A DNA stretch of 64,000 bases from Atrichornis clamosus (lineage: Eukaryota; Chordata; Aves; Passeriformes; Menuridae): NCBI GenBank assembly GCA_013400975.1, contig WBMZ01008634.1:306099-370098 (forward strand), in the 5' to 3' direction. Made by a program: the position numbers and the translations under genes. Under the pieces are notes generated by a model. That model was not told the origin of the DNA and ran no database searches. It worked only from the letters and a program-made list of their open reading frames with translations. Numbering within the stretch: the stretch's first letter is position 1; every line of letters begins with the position of its first letter. Shown one piece after another: positions 12,606 to 24,352 of this stretch.

Positions 12606-14329
12606 GTTACTTAGAAACCTGCATATGGTTTTCAAATCTTTTACTCTGGGGATGGTTTTTGTTTGGATTTTTTTTAAATTGCTGGGACTAGCCTCTGTTT
12701 TCCTCTGCTGCATGTGCTCTTCACATGCTTTTGATTATTCTGCAAACAGTGGCTTACCTGGCACACTTGGCCCTGGAAGTCCTGTAGATTAATACATTTT
12801 GTCTTTTCTACATCAGCCTTGGGGAAGAGAAGTTGAGGAGTTTGTGGTTGGTAAAAAAGATGGTTTGCCCTCTCCTGCATTTTTCCAAAGATTTCCAATT
12901 GCTTTTGCTGAGTTGTGAGTCTTGTTTTACATCTCAGCTTACATAGACCCTCTGCCATTGACATGATTTACAATCACTGATGTTCAGCAAAGTTTCAGCA
13001 GAGGAAAGAGAAGTCTCAGCTTGACAGCCACCATCCCAAAGGTGAAGGGGCTGTATCCCTGCTGTCCCCTGCCTTCCTCTCCATAAGAGCAAGACAAAAG
13101 GGTGTAAATTTGGCTGCAAAGAAAATGCAAAGTGGATATTAGGAGTGTTTCTTGCCTGTTGGAGGTTGACAGAGTGCAAAGTGCTGCATAGACAGGTTGT
13201 GGAGGTTTTGGAGAAGCAGTTAGACAAGAAGGTTTTGGGACCTTAGGGTGTTGTTTGAGTCATTACAGATTGAGGAAAGTGCAGTCTCCATTCAGGGAAC
13301 TGCAGATGCAGACGATCCATAGAGGACTGCAGCTCCTGTGGGTGGACATGTGGATAGTCCTGAATGGAAAAGTCCTGAGAAATGCAGCTCTGGAAGCAGG
13401 TCACCAGCGGAAGAATGGCAAAAGGGGATGACCCTTCCCCGACTGGTGTGACTGGAGTTGTCGATGACTGTCACAGCCAGGGCTGGTTTCCTTCCATCTG
13501 GCACTGGGAATGTCCTGCCTTTTTGACCCATATGTTGGGTCATGTATGTAAAATAATTCCCAGTCTGGAAGAGGGAGCATCCGTGGATGCTTGTCCCGCC
13601 TCTGCACAGAGCGGTCCTTGCCTGATCTCACGAGTTCTTTCCCATGTCTCAGCACAGGAGCACCATCCATCAAGGCAGCAGAGTGCCACTGAAACCTTGG
13701 AAAGACAGCTGGAATTTGCAGGTATTCATTCAAACCAAAGTTCCAAACAAAGCCCTTATTCCCACATTAGCTTGGTACCTGTTTTTGTAATCAAAACAGG
13801 CTCACAAACAGCCCTTCCTAAGGGCTTGGGGAGGGTCAGGGCTCCTGTCCCTCTGGCCTCGCTCTTACAGCTCTCCACACCTTTCATCACAGACTGAGGA
13901 AATAGTGTCTTTTTGCATAAAACTCTCTTTTATCCCTTGAGCAGCTTCCTGTGCTGCCAGGCAGCAGCATGGGGCATGCCCAGGAGCAGAGCACAAAAGG
14001 AATCATTGCCAGGTCCTGATGTCCCCAGGGCACCTCAGCTGCTTACAAACCTCTGTGCAGAGCACTGAGCAGAGGTTTTGTGTAGCCATCGTGACACTGA
14101 CGTTATGAAGGATGCCATTGGTATCATTCTGACACAGGAAGCATGTAAAGAATTAGAAACAGACTCCCCGGAAAGAAGCAAGACAACAGGATATATTACA
14201 ATATCAAAATGTGCTTGACAGGTGGAATTTATATATAACATAGTGAAAGAAGCTGTTTGGTGAGTGATACATTTCATATTAAAATATATAAATCATTCAC
14301 TTGGGGAAGAATTGGACTCTGTGGGCAAG

Positions 14330-14780
14330 TAGCTTAGCTACTGCATCTGACATGCTGCCTGTTAAAATAGATATATTCATTTATGAATCTGATAATCATT
14401 ACCTGCTTTTTGTATTTATTCCATGGTAAAATTCAGAATTAGATGCATCAGTCACAGCATCTGACGACACTATGTGTCTGTTACTGGCTTGATTGTGTTA
14501 TTCCAGTGTTGCAGGATAGTTAATAGTCCCTAGTTAATCAGAGCATCTATTGATTAATATATATTCCCATTAGAGTAAATATAAATCATAATAAATTAGA
14601 TAATATAACCATAATAAACCTGCTGTATCCAGTATGTACCACACTAAATCAAAATTAGCAATTACTAATTGAAATTACATCCCCTAGTATAGCATTATAT
14701 AAATCAAAGGCATTTCTCTGAAATCCATGCATCATTCAGAAGATTAATCCTCTGGCAACTGTAAACGTTTTTCTACTACA
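14330..14780. promoter_or_regulatory. Candidate conserved enhancer, TAAT-rich
   Basis: About 450 bases are strongly AT-rich, but not as simple repeats. More than a dozen TAAT or ATTA cores, the recognition core of homeodomain proteins, occur here, several in pairs, for example near 14552-14557 and 14669-14676. The mixture of non-repetitive AT-rich sequence and many such cores is typical of conserved developmental enhancers in vertebrates. AT-rich neutral DNA also produces these cores by chance, so this is a hypothesis from composition only. Confidence 0.3.
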
Positions 14781-16794
14781 TTCATTTGGCTAAGCTGGAT
14801 AATGGTAATAGCCTCGGGGTTAAATACACAACACTGTTGGAGCTGACGTGGTGGTTATGGCCACGTGTGTCCCTCTTGCCCATCACCACCGAGCCCTGGG
14901 GATGCTCGGGGCACTGCACCCACAGCTCCTCAGCTCGCAGAGCTGAGGGGAGATTGTCCCTACAACACACTTGGAAGCCCTTTACCCTGTGCACTTGGAC
15001 ACAAAACACTGGGACACGAAAAGAACGTGCTCACCTGAAAGAAACACCGGTGATTTGGTGATCCCAAACCCACTGGTGCTTTCCTCTTCCTTACTTCCTG
15101 CTTGGAACTTGAGAGGCTTGAGAGGGGTGTTTTGAATTTCGCTCTCCAACACCCCAGAGAGTGGATGGGAACACCAACAGGAATTGCTCTCCCGTGAGGG
15201 GGCAGGACAGCGACTGATTAATGCTGCATTGAACCAACAGCCTGGCACGGACAGCACCAGACCTCAGTGAGGGGATGCTGCTGGCATCCCTGGAGTGTAT
15301 CTGGAGAAAAATACCTTCTATGAATGATTTTGGAATGAATCTCTGTACGGATCACCACTGCCCTGTCAGCAAGGGTCTGCAGAAGCTCCACTTTGCAGCC
15401 CATGCCGTGGGGAGAAATGCTGATCTCTCTGGGGTGAGGAAGGGGTGAGAAGAAGCAAGCGAGACAGGCTGAGCTCCCTCAGTTTGCAGCAGCCTCACAA
15501 AATGCCCTCACCATGCACAGAAACCCAACTGGAGGTTACACAAACCTCTCGTGCTTACTTTGCATTTCCAAAGCAGAGGACTGGGCACCTGTCCAAACCC
15601 ATAATCTGTGCAAGGGCATGACACAACAAATAGGAAAGGGATAATTAGAATTTTATGAAGTGGCTCTCTATAATGCTACCTACTGTTTTCTTACCAACAA
15701 TTTTAAATTTAGCAACTGATGCATTTTTAATACCAATTAAAAAAAGAAAACCCTCTAAGAAGCTCGTATTTGCTCTTAGTTATGTGGGCTTTTTAAAATA
15801 ACCCTGTTTCCCCAGTGGGATCGATATGTGTGCACGTGTGTGTGTCTGCTCATAAAATGGTACTGAAGTGTATGAGAGCATAGGAATGTGGCTTAACAGA
15901 TAATAACTCTCTATTTCATTGTTTCAAGTGTTGTGTTTTTTCTAAAAGTCAAGGAAAGTCCAGTTCACTGAACACAGCAGAAGTGAGAGAACCATTCCTG
16001 GCCTTTCTAGCAGTTTGGGAGAAGATATATGTAACAGGTAAATGTAAAAGCAACATGAGATGGAATGTTTTCTTCATTATCTTTGATGACAGTTGTGTAA
16101 GTTAGCTAGCTAGAGTGGTTTTCCTTTACCCCAGGCAGGGTTCTATTTCAGTGGTATCTAACACCTCTATATTGCAGAAATTTGACATATTGTTTAGAAA
16201 AGAAAGTTGATTTAGCAAGACACTACATTTTATATTATTGATTTGTTGTAGCTAATATAGCTGCATGGATATTCTTATCCATGGGAAAATCTGAGAGTAT
16301 TAATTTACCCACACAAAGATTTATTTTAATAGTGAACACAGAGAATGTAGCTCAGCTCTCGACCAATTTTTGATGTCTGATCACCACTGAGGCTGCCAGT
16401 GTACAAATAGAACCACAAGGCAGGGGCAGGGCAGCCTGTGCTGTGTCCTGCCAGGAAAACATCCCCCTCTTCCAGCCTTAACACAGCTGGACCTGGGCAC
16501 TGCTCTCTGCCTCTTACAGCACTTGCAGGGCCATGGTTTGAGGAGGAAGGCAGGGAAATTATGTATCAGATGAAAGGACTGTAAATCATGGGGTAAATTA
16601 TCCTCGAGCATAACCTGGCGGGTATAGGAGACAATTCAGCCTCACGCCCTGTCTGATTAACTTCAGGTATTTAAATCCATTTCTCCCACCTATGAGAACA
16701 CTGCTCTGGAAAGTGTTTGCCCTGCTCTCAGAAAGACTTTCCCTGTCCTTCCTCCCTGCTGTGGCAGCACTGCGCTGCCCAGCCCTGGACCATC

Positions 16795-16808
16795 TGTGTG
16801 TGTGTGTG
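16795..16808. repeat. TG dinucleotide microsatellite, 7 units
   Basis: Seven uninterrupted TG units are followed by TA. A shorter interrupted TG/CA stretch lies at 15827-15845. Both are ordinary short microsatellites. Confidence 0.85.
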
Positions 16809-17059
16809 TATCTCTCAGCTACCCAGTGTGCCAGAGTTAAGGCTGGGTGGTTTGAGGAGTTCACTTATGCACATAAAAGTAACCCCATTAGACATCACCA
16901 AGGTCCAGTCAGTTCATGTAAAAAGCCACACGTTGAAATGCTGAGCTACATCCAGAATCCGAAAGTGTTGCTTCGTGGTGCTTGTGATTAATATGTGGAA
17001 TAGGTTTTCATGATGTGGACAGGGTGAATGGTGAAATAGATTCAGGTCTTTTTATTTTC

Positions 17060-17175
17060 TTTTTAGCTTGTTATTATCTAGAGAAAAAACACTAATTACT
17101 AGAAGCTAATAGCTAGTGTGTTACTTATCCTCTTAATTAGTACCCTAATTATTAAGTGCGGTGATAAACACTAGT
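17060..17175. promoter_or_regulatory. Candidate regulatory block with three TAATTA sites
   Basis: Three perfect TAATTA palindromes lie within 60 bases, at 17093-17098, 17134-17139 and 17146-17151, with a further TAAT at about 17107-17110. TAATTA is the high-affinity core for many homeodomain factors of the LIM, paired and NK-related groups. The clustering is higher than expected for this base composition, but function is an inference from motif density. Confidence 0.33.
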
Positions 17176-17466
17176 TAGAACATATTTGCTTTTTAAGACT
17201 TTGTTTATCTGTCTTCCCACTCCCTCTTTTTAATGACACTGATACCAGCGGAGTTGCTGGAGAGGGAATACCAATAATTTCCCCTTGGGAAACAAGTCAT
17301 TTTGAGTCTCCTGAACACTGTTATGATTTTCATTCTGTTGTAAAATGCTTTTCACCTTTGAACTGTTGGCTTGTGTTAGATCCTGATATTAAAGTGCTAA
17401 CATTTGAAACTGTGAGGATGAACTCAGGGGAGCAGAAAAGGTCACCTCAGCAGCACAAGAGCTCAC

Positions 17467-17730
17467 TCAGTGTCTGCCATCTGGGAGGCTGGAAGGCTCC
17501 TGACCATCACGGTCTTCAGGCGCGCATCCTGAAATCCTGGGGCGTTCAGTGGAGTATTGCTCATCATGCCTGTCTACAGTCATGATGTCAGGTTGGGATG
17601 TAGCTCCACTGACAATCTCCTGCTCTCCTTCCTTTGGAGTTGGAGGCTGGGATATCTGGGTGCTGCCATCCTGTGTGTCTGCTCTGAGCCCAGCACCCTC
17701 TGTGCCAGGAGGAGTCTGTTCAAAGTTCAT
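17467..17730 (-). other. Hydrophilic open frame, possible exon of unknown gene
   Basis: The minus strand carries an ATG-started frame of 87 codons, beginning MNFEQTPPGTEGAG. It is unusually even in composition: rich in Asp, Glu, Gln, Pro, Ser and Thr, poor in hydrophobic residues, without homopolymers and with unremarkable vertebrate codon use. That resembles a disordered N-terminal segment of a nuclear or cytoskeletal protein more than the other frames in this window do. I do not recognise it. It ends at a stop before the GAGGTGACC that could serve as a splice donor, and plus-strand frames overlap its left half. A chance frame remains more likely than a gene. Confidence 0.12.
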
Positions 17731-19472
17731 CCTTGCTCAAGTGAAATACCAAGCAACTACATGTGGATTCTTAATCAAATAACTGTTTAAGTAGAAGATT
17801 GAACATAAATACCTGTCAAAAATCCTGTATTGAGGTCAATGGTATACACGGGCCACTGCCAAAAGTTGTAATAATACAGCATTTTTGTGGAGTCTTATTA
17901 ACTTTTTCCAGGGAGTGGCACATTGGAAGTGACTGAAGCTGGTGATTTAAGATGTGTGGCAGAGGGGAAGAAAGATCTCTTGATTACAGAGCACAGCATA
18001 CAGCGGCGAGTTGGATGTGCAGTAGCGCACCAGAAAAAGTACTTTGTTAGCTGTGAAATCTAATGGAAGGAGGAAGACACCCCTGCTCCTTCTGCCCTTG
18101 ATTCTTGGCAGTTTGGATTACAAAATGCTTAAAGGATGTGGATTAGAAAAGATGTGTTAACTGTATGTACAGTTCCTGTTTCCGTGGCCTCATTAGCATG
18201 CACGATGCTTCACGCTGATCTGACATTGTTTCTGCCCTGAGGAGCTTGAAATCTAAAGGCAAAACCCCGTGACCATCTGAAATCTGAACATTTCAAGGAA
18301 AGCTCTGAAGAAAGGATTCATGAGACTGTGAACAAATGCATTTTAGTTGCCATGTCAAATGCAGGGAGCAGGCGGGGAATAAACAACTGGAGGGGAGGAG
18401 AAAAATAGCAAGAGAGTCCTAATTGTTGTCAGCTTGATTCCAGCCTTGTTCACCCCGACAGACTCTTTGTCAGTGGAGGCTTTTCTGATTTACACTGATC
18501 TAAGTGAGAACATCCTCCATGCTTTTATCCGACACAGCTGCTGCTGGAGTGATTTTAACCCCCTGGTCCTTTTGCCTTGTTCAGTCTTTAGGGGTGCACA
18601 GGAAGGAACAAGCAGCAGCACAGCCAGGGGCAGGATGAGCAGGCATCTGGTGGTACTTCTCCATGCAGGGACACACCTGGAAGAGCAACAGGGGTTGGTC
18701 TGTACTCCTGCACACCACCTGAAGCTGGTCTCAGTTTTTCCTGAAAAGTGATGAGCTTCCGCATAGGCATCTTTTCCATCGTGCCTGTCTGGTTGTAGTC
18801 CTTTTGGTCCACCAGATAACTCACTCACTCCGAGCCTGCCAGCCCCCACAGCAGCTGTGTGCAGCCTCTGACTCCAGCACAAGCTGTGAGCCTGCTCCAA
18901 GCCCTGGCATGTCCTGATTCCACATTAGCACCCTCCAAGCCCCCACGTGTGTCCTGCCTCTGTGTCCTGGCCACAGCGCAGCAGCTGCCGGGTGCTTGTG
19001 CCACACGTCACACGTTCACACGTTGTGTAGATGTGCCCTCCACTCAGCCAAGAACAGCAGCAGCCTCAGGATAAAGCCAGTGTGCACCGGGGGATAAAGG
19101 AGGCTTTGGGGATGGGTAGAACCTGCTGTGCCCCCATGCAGCTCTGCAGGTGCGGTGCGTTTCTGAGATACCAAGAGCACTTGGTTTGGGCTGTGAAGTG
19201 CGCGTTGTCTGTCACACCACCCAAAAACCTTTTCTCTTGTTCCCTTCTGATTTGAGATGAAAGCTTTGTTATCGGCAGTATAAAATGCTTGGTTTCCTTG
19301 AAAGACACTCAGCCCGGGGCGGGTGGGGGTTTCTTTGTGGAAATAAATATGATCAGCCCTTCCTGATTCCCCCTTCTTGGCACGACTGCAAGAGACAACA
19401 GGCTTCAGAAGCAGCTCCCCTTTGTGTGCTGGCTTGTAAGTGTCTCTGTAGCTACACTAATAGCATAGCATG

Positions 19473-19505
19473 TTCTCTTTTTTTCTTTTCTCCTTTTTTT
19501 TTCTC
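19473..19505 (+). repeat. Polypyrimidine tract, 33 bases
   Basis: Thirty-three consecutive T and C residues on the plus strand are followed by CAACTCTGTTCTG. It could act as the pyrimidine tract of a splice acceptor, but no convincing exon follows. I take it as low-complexity sequence. Confidence 0.7.
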
Positions 19506-22500
19506 AACTCTGTTCTGCTGGAGAGATGCTGCAGCAAGAGATGGAGAGGAAAGAAAACCCTTTCTATTGAGGTTTTTGCACGTGCTGTCAAGATCCCACC
19601 AGCGAGATGGGACCCAGCTCCCTGAGCAATGGCTGCTTGAGGCTCACCAAGACTCAGCAAAGGGTTTTGTGAGGTCACCACGTGTCCCACTGCCAGGTAA
19701 ATGCCACTTATCCACCTCTCCTGGGTGGCCGAGCTGTCATGGTATCTCCCACATCTATTATGAACTCTTACAGGCTTCTCCAGGCCTGCCTACAGCAGTT
19801 AAGCTTTAGCTTTCAAGTCTGTCTTTTTGTTTCCATGCAGTGATCTGAGGAGCTTTCAGTACAATTTATTTATTATCATGCTTTACTATAACACTTTCTT
19901 TAAACATTATGTACATTAGTATGAAAATGTGTGATCACTTAAAATTGAAAGCTGCCTGTTGGTGTTTTAAAGGGTTGATTATTACTGGGGTGGGGACTAA
20001 TAGCACAGTGCTTTCTAGGTTTGTGTTGATTTTATGCTTTTTAGCACAAAAACTGTACACAACTGTCAGGTGTTTGCTCACCCAGAATTAGATGTGCTGA
20101 AGCTGCCACCTGATGTTTCCTGACGTTGCCACACTTGAGGCGTCTGTGTGATATCTGTCTCTGAACATTTGTGGTCACTGTACTGATAAATGGTATATAT
20201 CAATATTTGGGATAGGGGGTTCTTGCAGGCCTGATCTCCTCAGAGATGCCTCAAATTTCATAATTGTTCACAATAATGGCCCATGAACAGGAGATAGTTT
20301 CTCTGTGGAAGTGTCAGGAAAGTAATTTCCAAAACTGTGCTGCTCTGTGCATTCAGCATTCCCTGGGAAGGAGCCTGTATTGGCACAATTCCCTTGCTCA
20401 GGCTTCTTGTCCTTGCTGGCCACTGGCAGAGCTGAGTTCACAGGTATCTGTATGTTGCACTGGGTCTCTTTCCCTCTGAACCTGAGAGGTGCAAGGAAAT
20501 AAAATCATAAAATTGTTCCAGCAGCAGGAGTCCAGTGAATGGGTAATTGTCACACAGTGTAAAGGTGTTTGAAAGAGTAGAGGAAAAAATAATCTAAATG
20601 TCCTCCTTTTACTGGGAAAATGTATTATTATTTATGAATAATTTTTGCTGTTGAAGGGAAGTGTAAGATACAATCAGAGAGATCATAAAAATGAAATGTA
20701 TAAAGTGTTATTTACATTACATTGGAGAAGAAGGAATCACTGGCAGGGAGAATGTTGGCTTATTTAAATACAAAATCAAGTTATTCAGAAATGCATTCTT
20801 AGATTAACTGCTGTAAAAAATGTAACCCATAATTCTTCCTGCAGTAAAAGTATTAATCCTGGTGAGCTCTTCTAAGGCTCTGTAGGTTGTGTTTGTATCC
20901 CCAGACCACGCTGGTGTCTGGGATTGGGGCTATATTCTGCTGCAGCAGAGTTGAGCAAACCCAGAGCTGAATGAAAGGCAGTTTCCTGAGAGGTTTCCTG
21001 TCTCTGCAAAGAATGGGGGAACCAGTGAGGCCACAGCCCCCAGCCCTGGACACCAGCACTGCTGGTGTGGAGCATCCACAGCCCGACCGCCTGAGGCAGA
21101 AGCTGTCACTGTCCTTTCTATTCTTAAAGAATGACCAATTTTTAATGAGGTTTGCTGCTAATTGTCAACATTCAAAGGTTCATGACTAGATCAGGACATT
21201 AAATTATCCCTGTAGATCCTCTTTGTGCTGTCAAACCTTTGTAACCAGGGTTACATTTGGGATGTTTTCTCCTCCCTATCCATTCATTGCTCTTGTTGCT
21301 AGAAGCAAGATCTGGAAAGACCTTTTGCATGTTCTTGGAAGACAAAGTTAGCACAGAAAGGAGAAAAGTACCGTGTTTGCTTAGGTCCCAAGATGCATGT
21401 GGAGACGGGTGTTGCTGGACTTTGTAGGTAGATGCTGCACCTGATTTGTAGGACTGGTGATCCATAAGGAAAGTTTTTTGCTTTTGCTGTTTCAGTCTGT
21501 CAGTAATGGAGCACGAACAGGCATGAAATGTCATAATCTCAGATTTTTGCACTTCTATATTTTACCATAAAATTGGTTGCTTTCTCAGATTGTGGAGATT
21601 GGACTTTGCTGAACAGATTAGGGTGTGTTAGGACAGGACAACCCTGCACATCCATTAAACAGATAAGCACTCAAAAGGGGATTGTACTGCTGGAAATTCT
21701 ACCCAGAAAAAGATGACTACATCCGTGAAGAACTTTTTCTCATCTCTTCCTATCGACAGCAGAACAGCCCAAGTAGAGTGGGTTCATAGCACATCAGATC
21801 CCTGCCAAGGGAAGAGCATTGCTTAAGATCAGCTCAAACCTGCCCTTTCCACTGGGAAAGTGAGTTCTTACTGAAATGCAAACTTTGGTGGGTGCTTTCT
21901 GCTTTTCATGAGAAATGACAGTTCCTGAGAAAAGGAAAAAGCCTTTGATTGGAAGTTTGGGTTTTAATAAAGATTCCAAAGTTTTGGTGAGCGCTGAAGG
22001 AAGTTTTGTGTTCTGACCCAGCAGGACAGAAGTGCAAGGAGCAAACAAGGACTGTGCCTAATGAGGTCCTGCTTTAGAAGTGTCCAAAATATTTGTTTCC
22101 CTCAACAATCTGCTCCATTTGCTGTCATGATCAGCTGCTTCCTCAATCCCTGCTTTTATGCATTCAAGGGGAAATTCCAACTGCTGCTCTGGGCTGCCTG
22201 CAACACTGTCTGTGTGTAACCATGCTTGGGAAAGGAGTAAAAGAAAAAGCACTTTTACTTTCCATTTTAAGGAAAGGTCCTCCTTCTGAATACTGAGATA
22301 GAGCTGACAAGTGAGAGACAACTCCATGTCACAACCACCTGACCCACAGGCTGGTGGTCCTTGATGCTCAGACCCTCTGGATGCCCAATTCTTCTGAATA
22401 CCAGTCTGCAAATCGCTTAAAGAAAGGTTTGGAAGGGTGAGGAAGTCTGGATTTTATTCGCACAAGAAACCAAGCTCTGAGTGGCCCATGTATAAAGCTG

Positions 22501-24265
22501 CCTATAATGAAATGTCTGCACGAGGTAAATACAAGAGTACAGCTCTTTTTTACCTTTACAACACTCTGCACATAACACAGAGCTCATGAATAATTGGCAC
22601 AGTGATATATTCCCAAATTGATGGGATTACACAAAGTTTTTTCACTGTGAAAGTAAACGCAGGGGATGTGTTATCTGTCAGGGGTAAGAGGGGACAGGCA
22701 GGCTTGGGAGCTGGAGATCTGGGACAGTCGCTCAGGTGAGCGATGTCCGCAATCCAGGGAGGAAATGAAACACTGCCAACTGTTTGAAAATCATTCATTT
22801 TATTCCAGCATTACTCAGTGCCTGTAACTTTGTGAAATATTGTTTGGAAAGCAGATCGTTCAAATGGGTGTGGATATAAAACCAAAGAAAATGCTGCCCT
22901 TGGAGGCAAGGCCATAGCCCGTAATTTCAGTTAGAAGCAAATAAATAGTAACTATTACTCTTCAGCATTTTGAGTGCTTTTTGTGCTCTTAAATCCATGA
23001 ATGTGTGGGGGAATAAGGAAGGAAAAGGTAACTTGCCTAAGATAAAAACAAGTACTATGAACTTCCTCTGTTAATTTTGGTAAAGACTCCTGCTGAACCT
23101 AAAGTAAACACTCCATGATATTGGAAAAAGCCAAATAGGTTGTTCAGGGGTTTTTTTTTGCACACATAATTTTTATTTTTCCGTTTGGCCTTTTTGGACT
23201 ATCCTGGGAGAACTTGCTAGTCCCTGCCTGTATGCCCTATGAGCTATTGGATTTCTCTTCCTTTTTTAAAGCTCATTCTTTCCAAAGTTAAAAGGTCCTG
23301 GTTACTTCAGAGACAGAAGTCAGCCTTTGCCATGCATTGTTCACAGAATGCATCCAGAACCCTTCAGGCTCAAAAGTTACAGGATGCTCCATAAAGTTCC
23401 TTAGAGGAGGTTGCTTGATGGTAGGAGGCACAGGAATAAATGGAGAAAAGGGCTGGGTGATTTGGTGCTGGCTTACAACTTCTGAACTTAGTTTTGAAAA
23501 AAATCCTTTAAAAATCAAAACAGAACTTGGGGATTTAACTTGAAATAAGCCTGAGAAAACATAAATTCAGTCATCAGTACCGAAATGTGATCACTTCTTT
23601 GCCAAAACAAGCAAAAATGTCTGTTCTGTTTTAAAACACAGATTAACCAACATCAGCTTTGAAAAACTGGCAGGTCTCATCAAGCCTTCCAGATAGCACA
23701 AGTGGAGATTAATAGTTTTATTGAAACCTGAAAGAAGGAAGTTGAGGCTGCTCCTTATTTTTCCCCGTGGACAATTGCTTTTCTTGCTCTCAAGTATGGT
23801 CCTTTTCAGCATAAACTTTTCAAACGTTCTTTTTTAACATTCAATCCACTTTAAAATTTTTCAAGATGGATTTCAAATTAAGTTTGGTCTTGGTATTCTG
23901 AGCACAGCATGGAGAGTTCATAGAATAATACTATTTAATAAAATTGCAAACTTATTTTACTGTGGAGGCTTTTACCAAAATTCCAAATCACTACTTAAAA
24001 GTGCAAATATTTATATATATAGATGAAAATCTGGCTATAATTTTTATTTTGCAGACCACATTTCAGAACCAACGGATGAAAGAAATTAATTCCTGGGTTG
24101 CAGAGTCAGGATGGTTTATTTCTTGCTAATAAATTTCTAACAGCGTACATATTTACTGAGGTCTTCAAAAATTGCCTTTTCTGGGGAGATTTTGAGCACC
24201 AATTGTGAGGCCGTACTTTAGAAATACACTTCTGTATTCTATTTACCCTCAGTTAAAGCAGATGC

Positions 24266-24352
24266 TGTGGGTGGCATCCCTGCTCATGGCAGAGGGATTG
24301 GAACTAGATGATCTTTAAGGTCCCTTCCAACTCAGGTTGTTCTGTGATTCTA
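24266..24352 (+). mobile_element. CR1 LINE, 5'-truncated 3' end
   Basis: The segment ends GATGATCTTTAAGGTCCC, then a CCTTCCAAC block, then TTCTGTGATTCT. This is the standard 3' untranslated end of chicken-repeat-1 LINEs in sense orientation. Only about 87 bases remain, as usual for these heavily 5'-truncated elements. No reverse-transcriptase coding sequence is kept. CR1 elements do not end in poly-A but in short ATTCTRTG-type repeats, which is what is seen. Confidence 0.88.

Larger units (their letters stand above)
12606..24265. other. Non-coding DNA with candidate regulatory blocks, no gene recognised
   Basis: No supportable exon is present. A plus-strand frame of 171 codons at 13382-13897 overlaps a minus-strand frame and has no recognisable domain. 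AT-rich blocks at about 14330-14780 and 17060-17175 are dense in TAAT motifs and are listed separately. A hydrophilic minus-strand frame at 17467-17730 is listed separately. The phrase at about 18230-18262 resembles the tail of a very old amniote interspersed repeat, but it is too short to name. The stretch from about 18850 to 19200 is richer in GC and has no clear feature. Confidence 0.55.

Noticed and set aside
13382..13897. 171-codon plus-strand frame
   Set aside because: It shows no domain, signal or repeat pattern, and a minus-strand frame overlaps it. Its composition is that of translated non-coding DNA.
16264..16283. CATGGATA and TATCCATG inverted repeat around four bases
   Set aside because: An 8-base stem is expected by chance many times in 64 kb, and nothing around it suggests a small RNA.
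18224..18262. Phrase like CTGCCCTGAGGAGCTTGAAA, seen in a very old amniote interspersed repeat
   Set aside because: It is too short and diverged to assign a family or boundaries.
22368..22571. Minus-strand 67-codon frame with a somewhat protein-like C-terminal end
   Set aside because: There is no known family, no splice context, and the length is within chance expectation.
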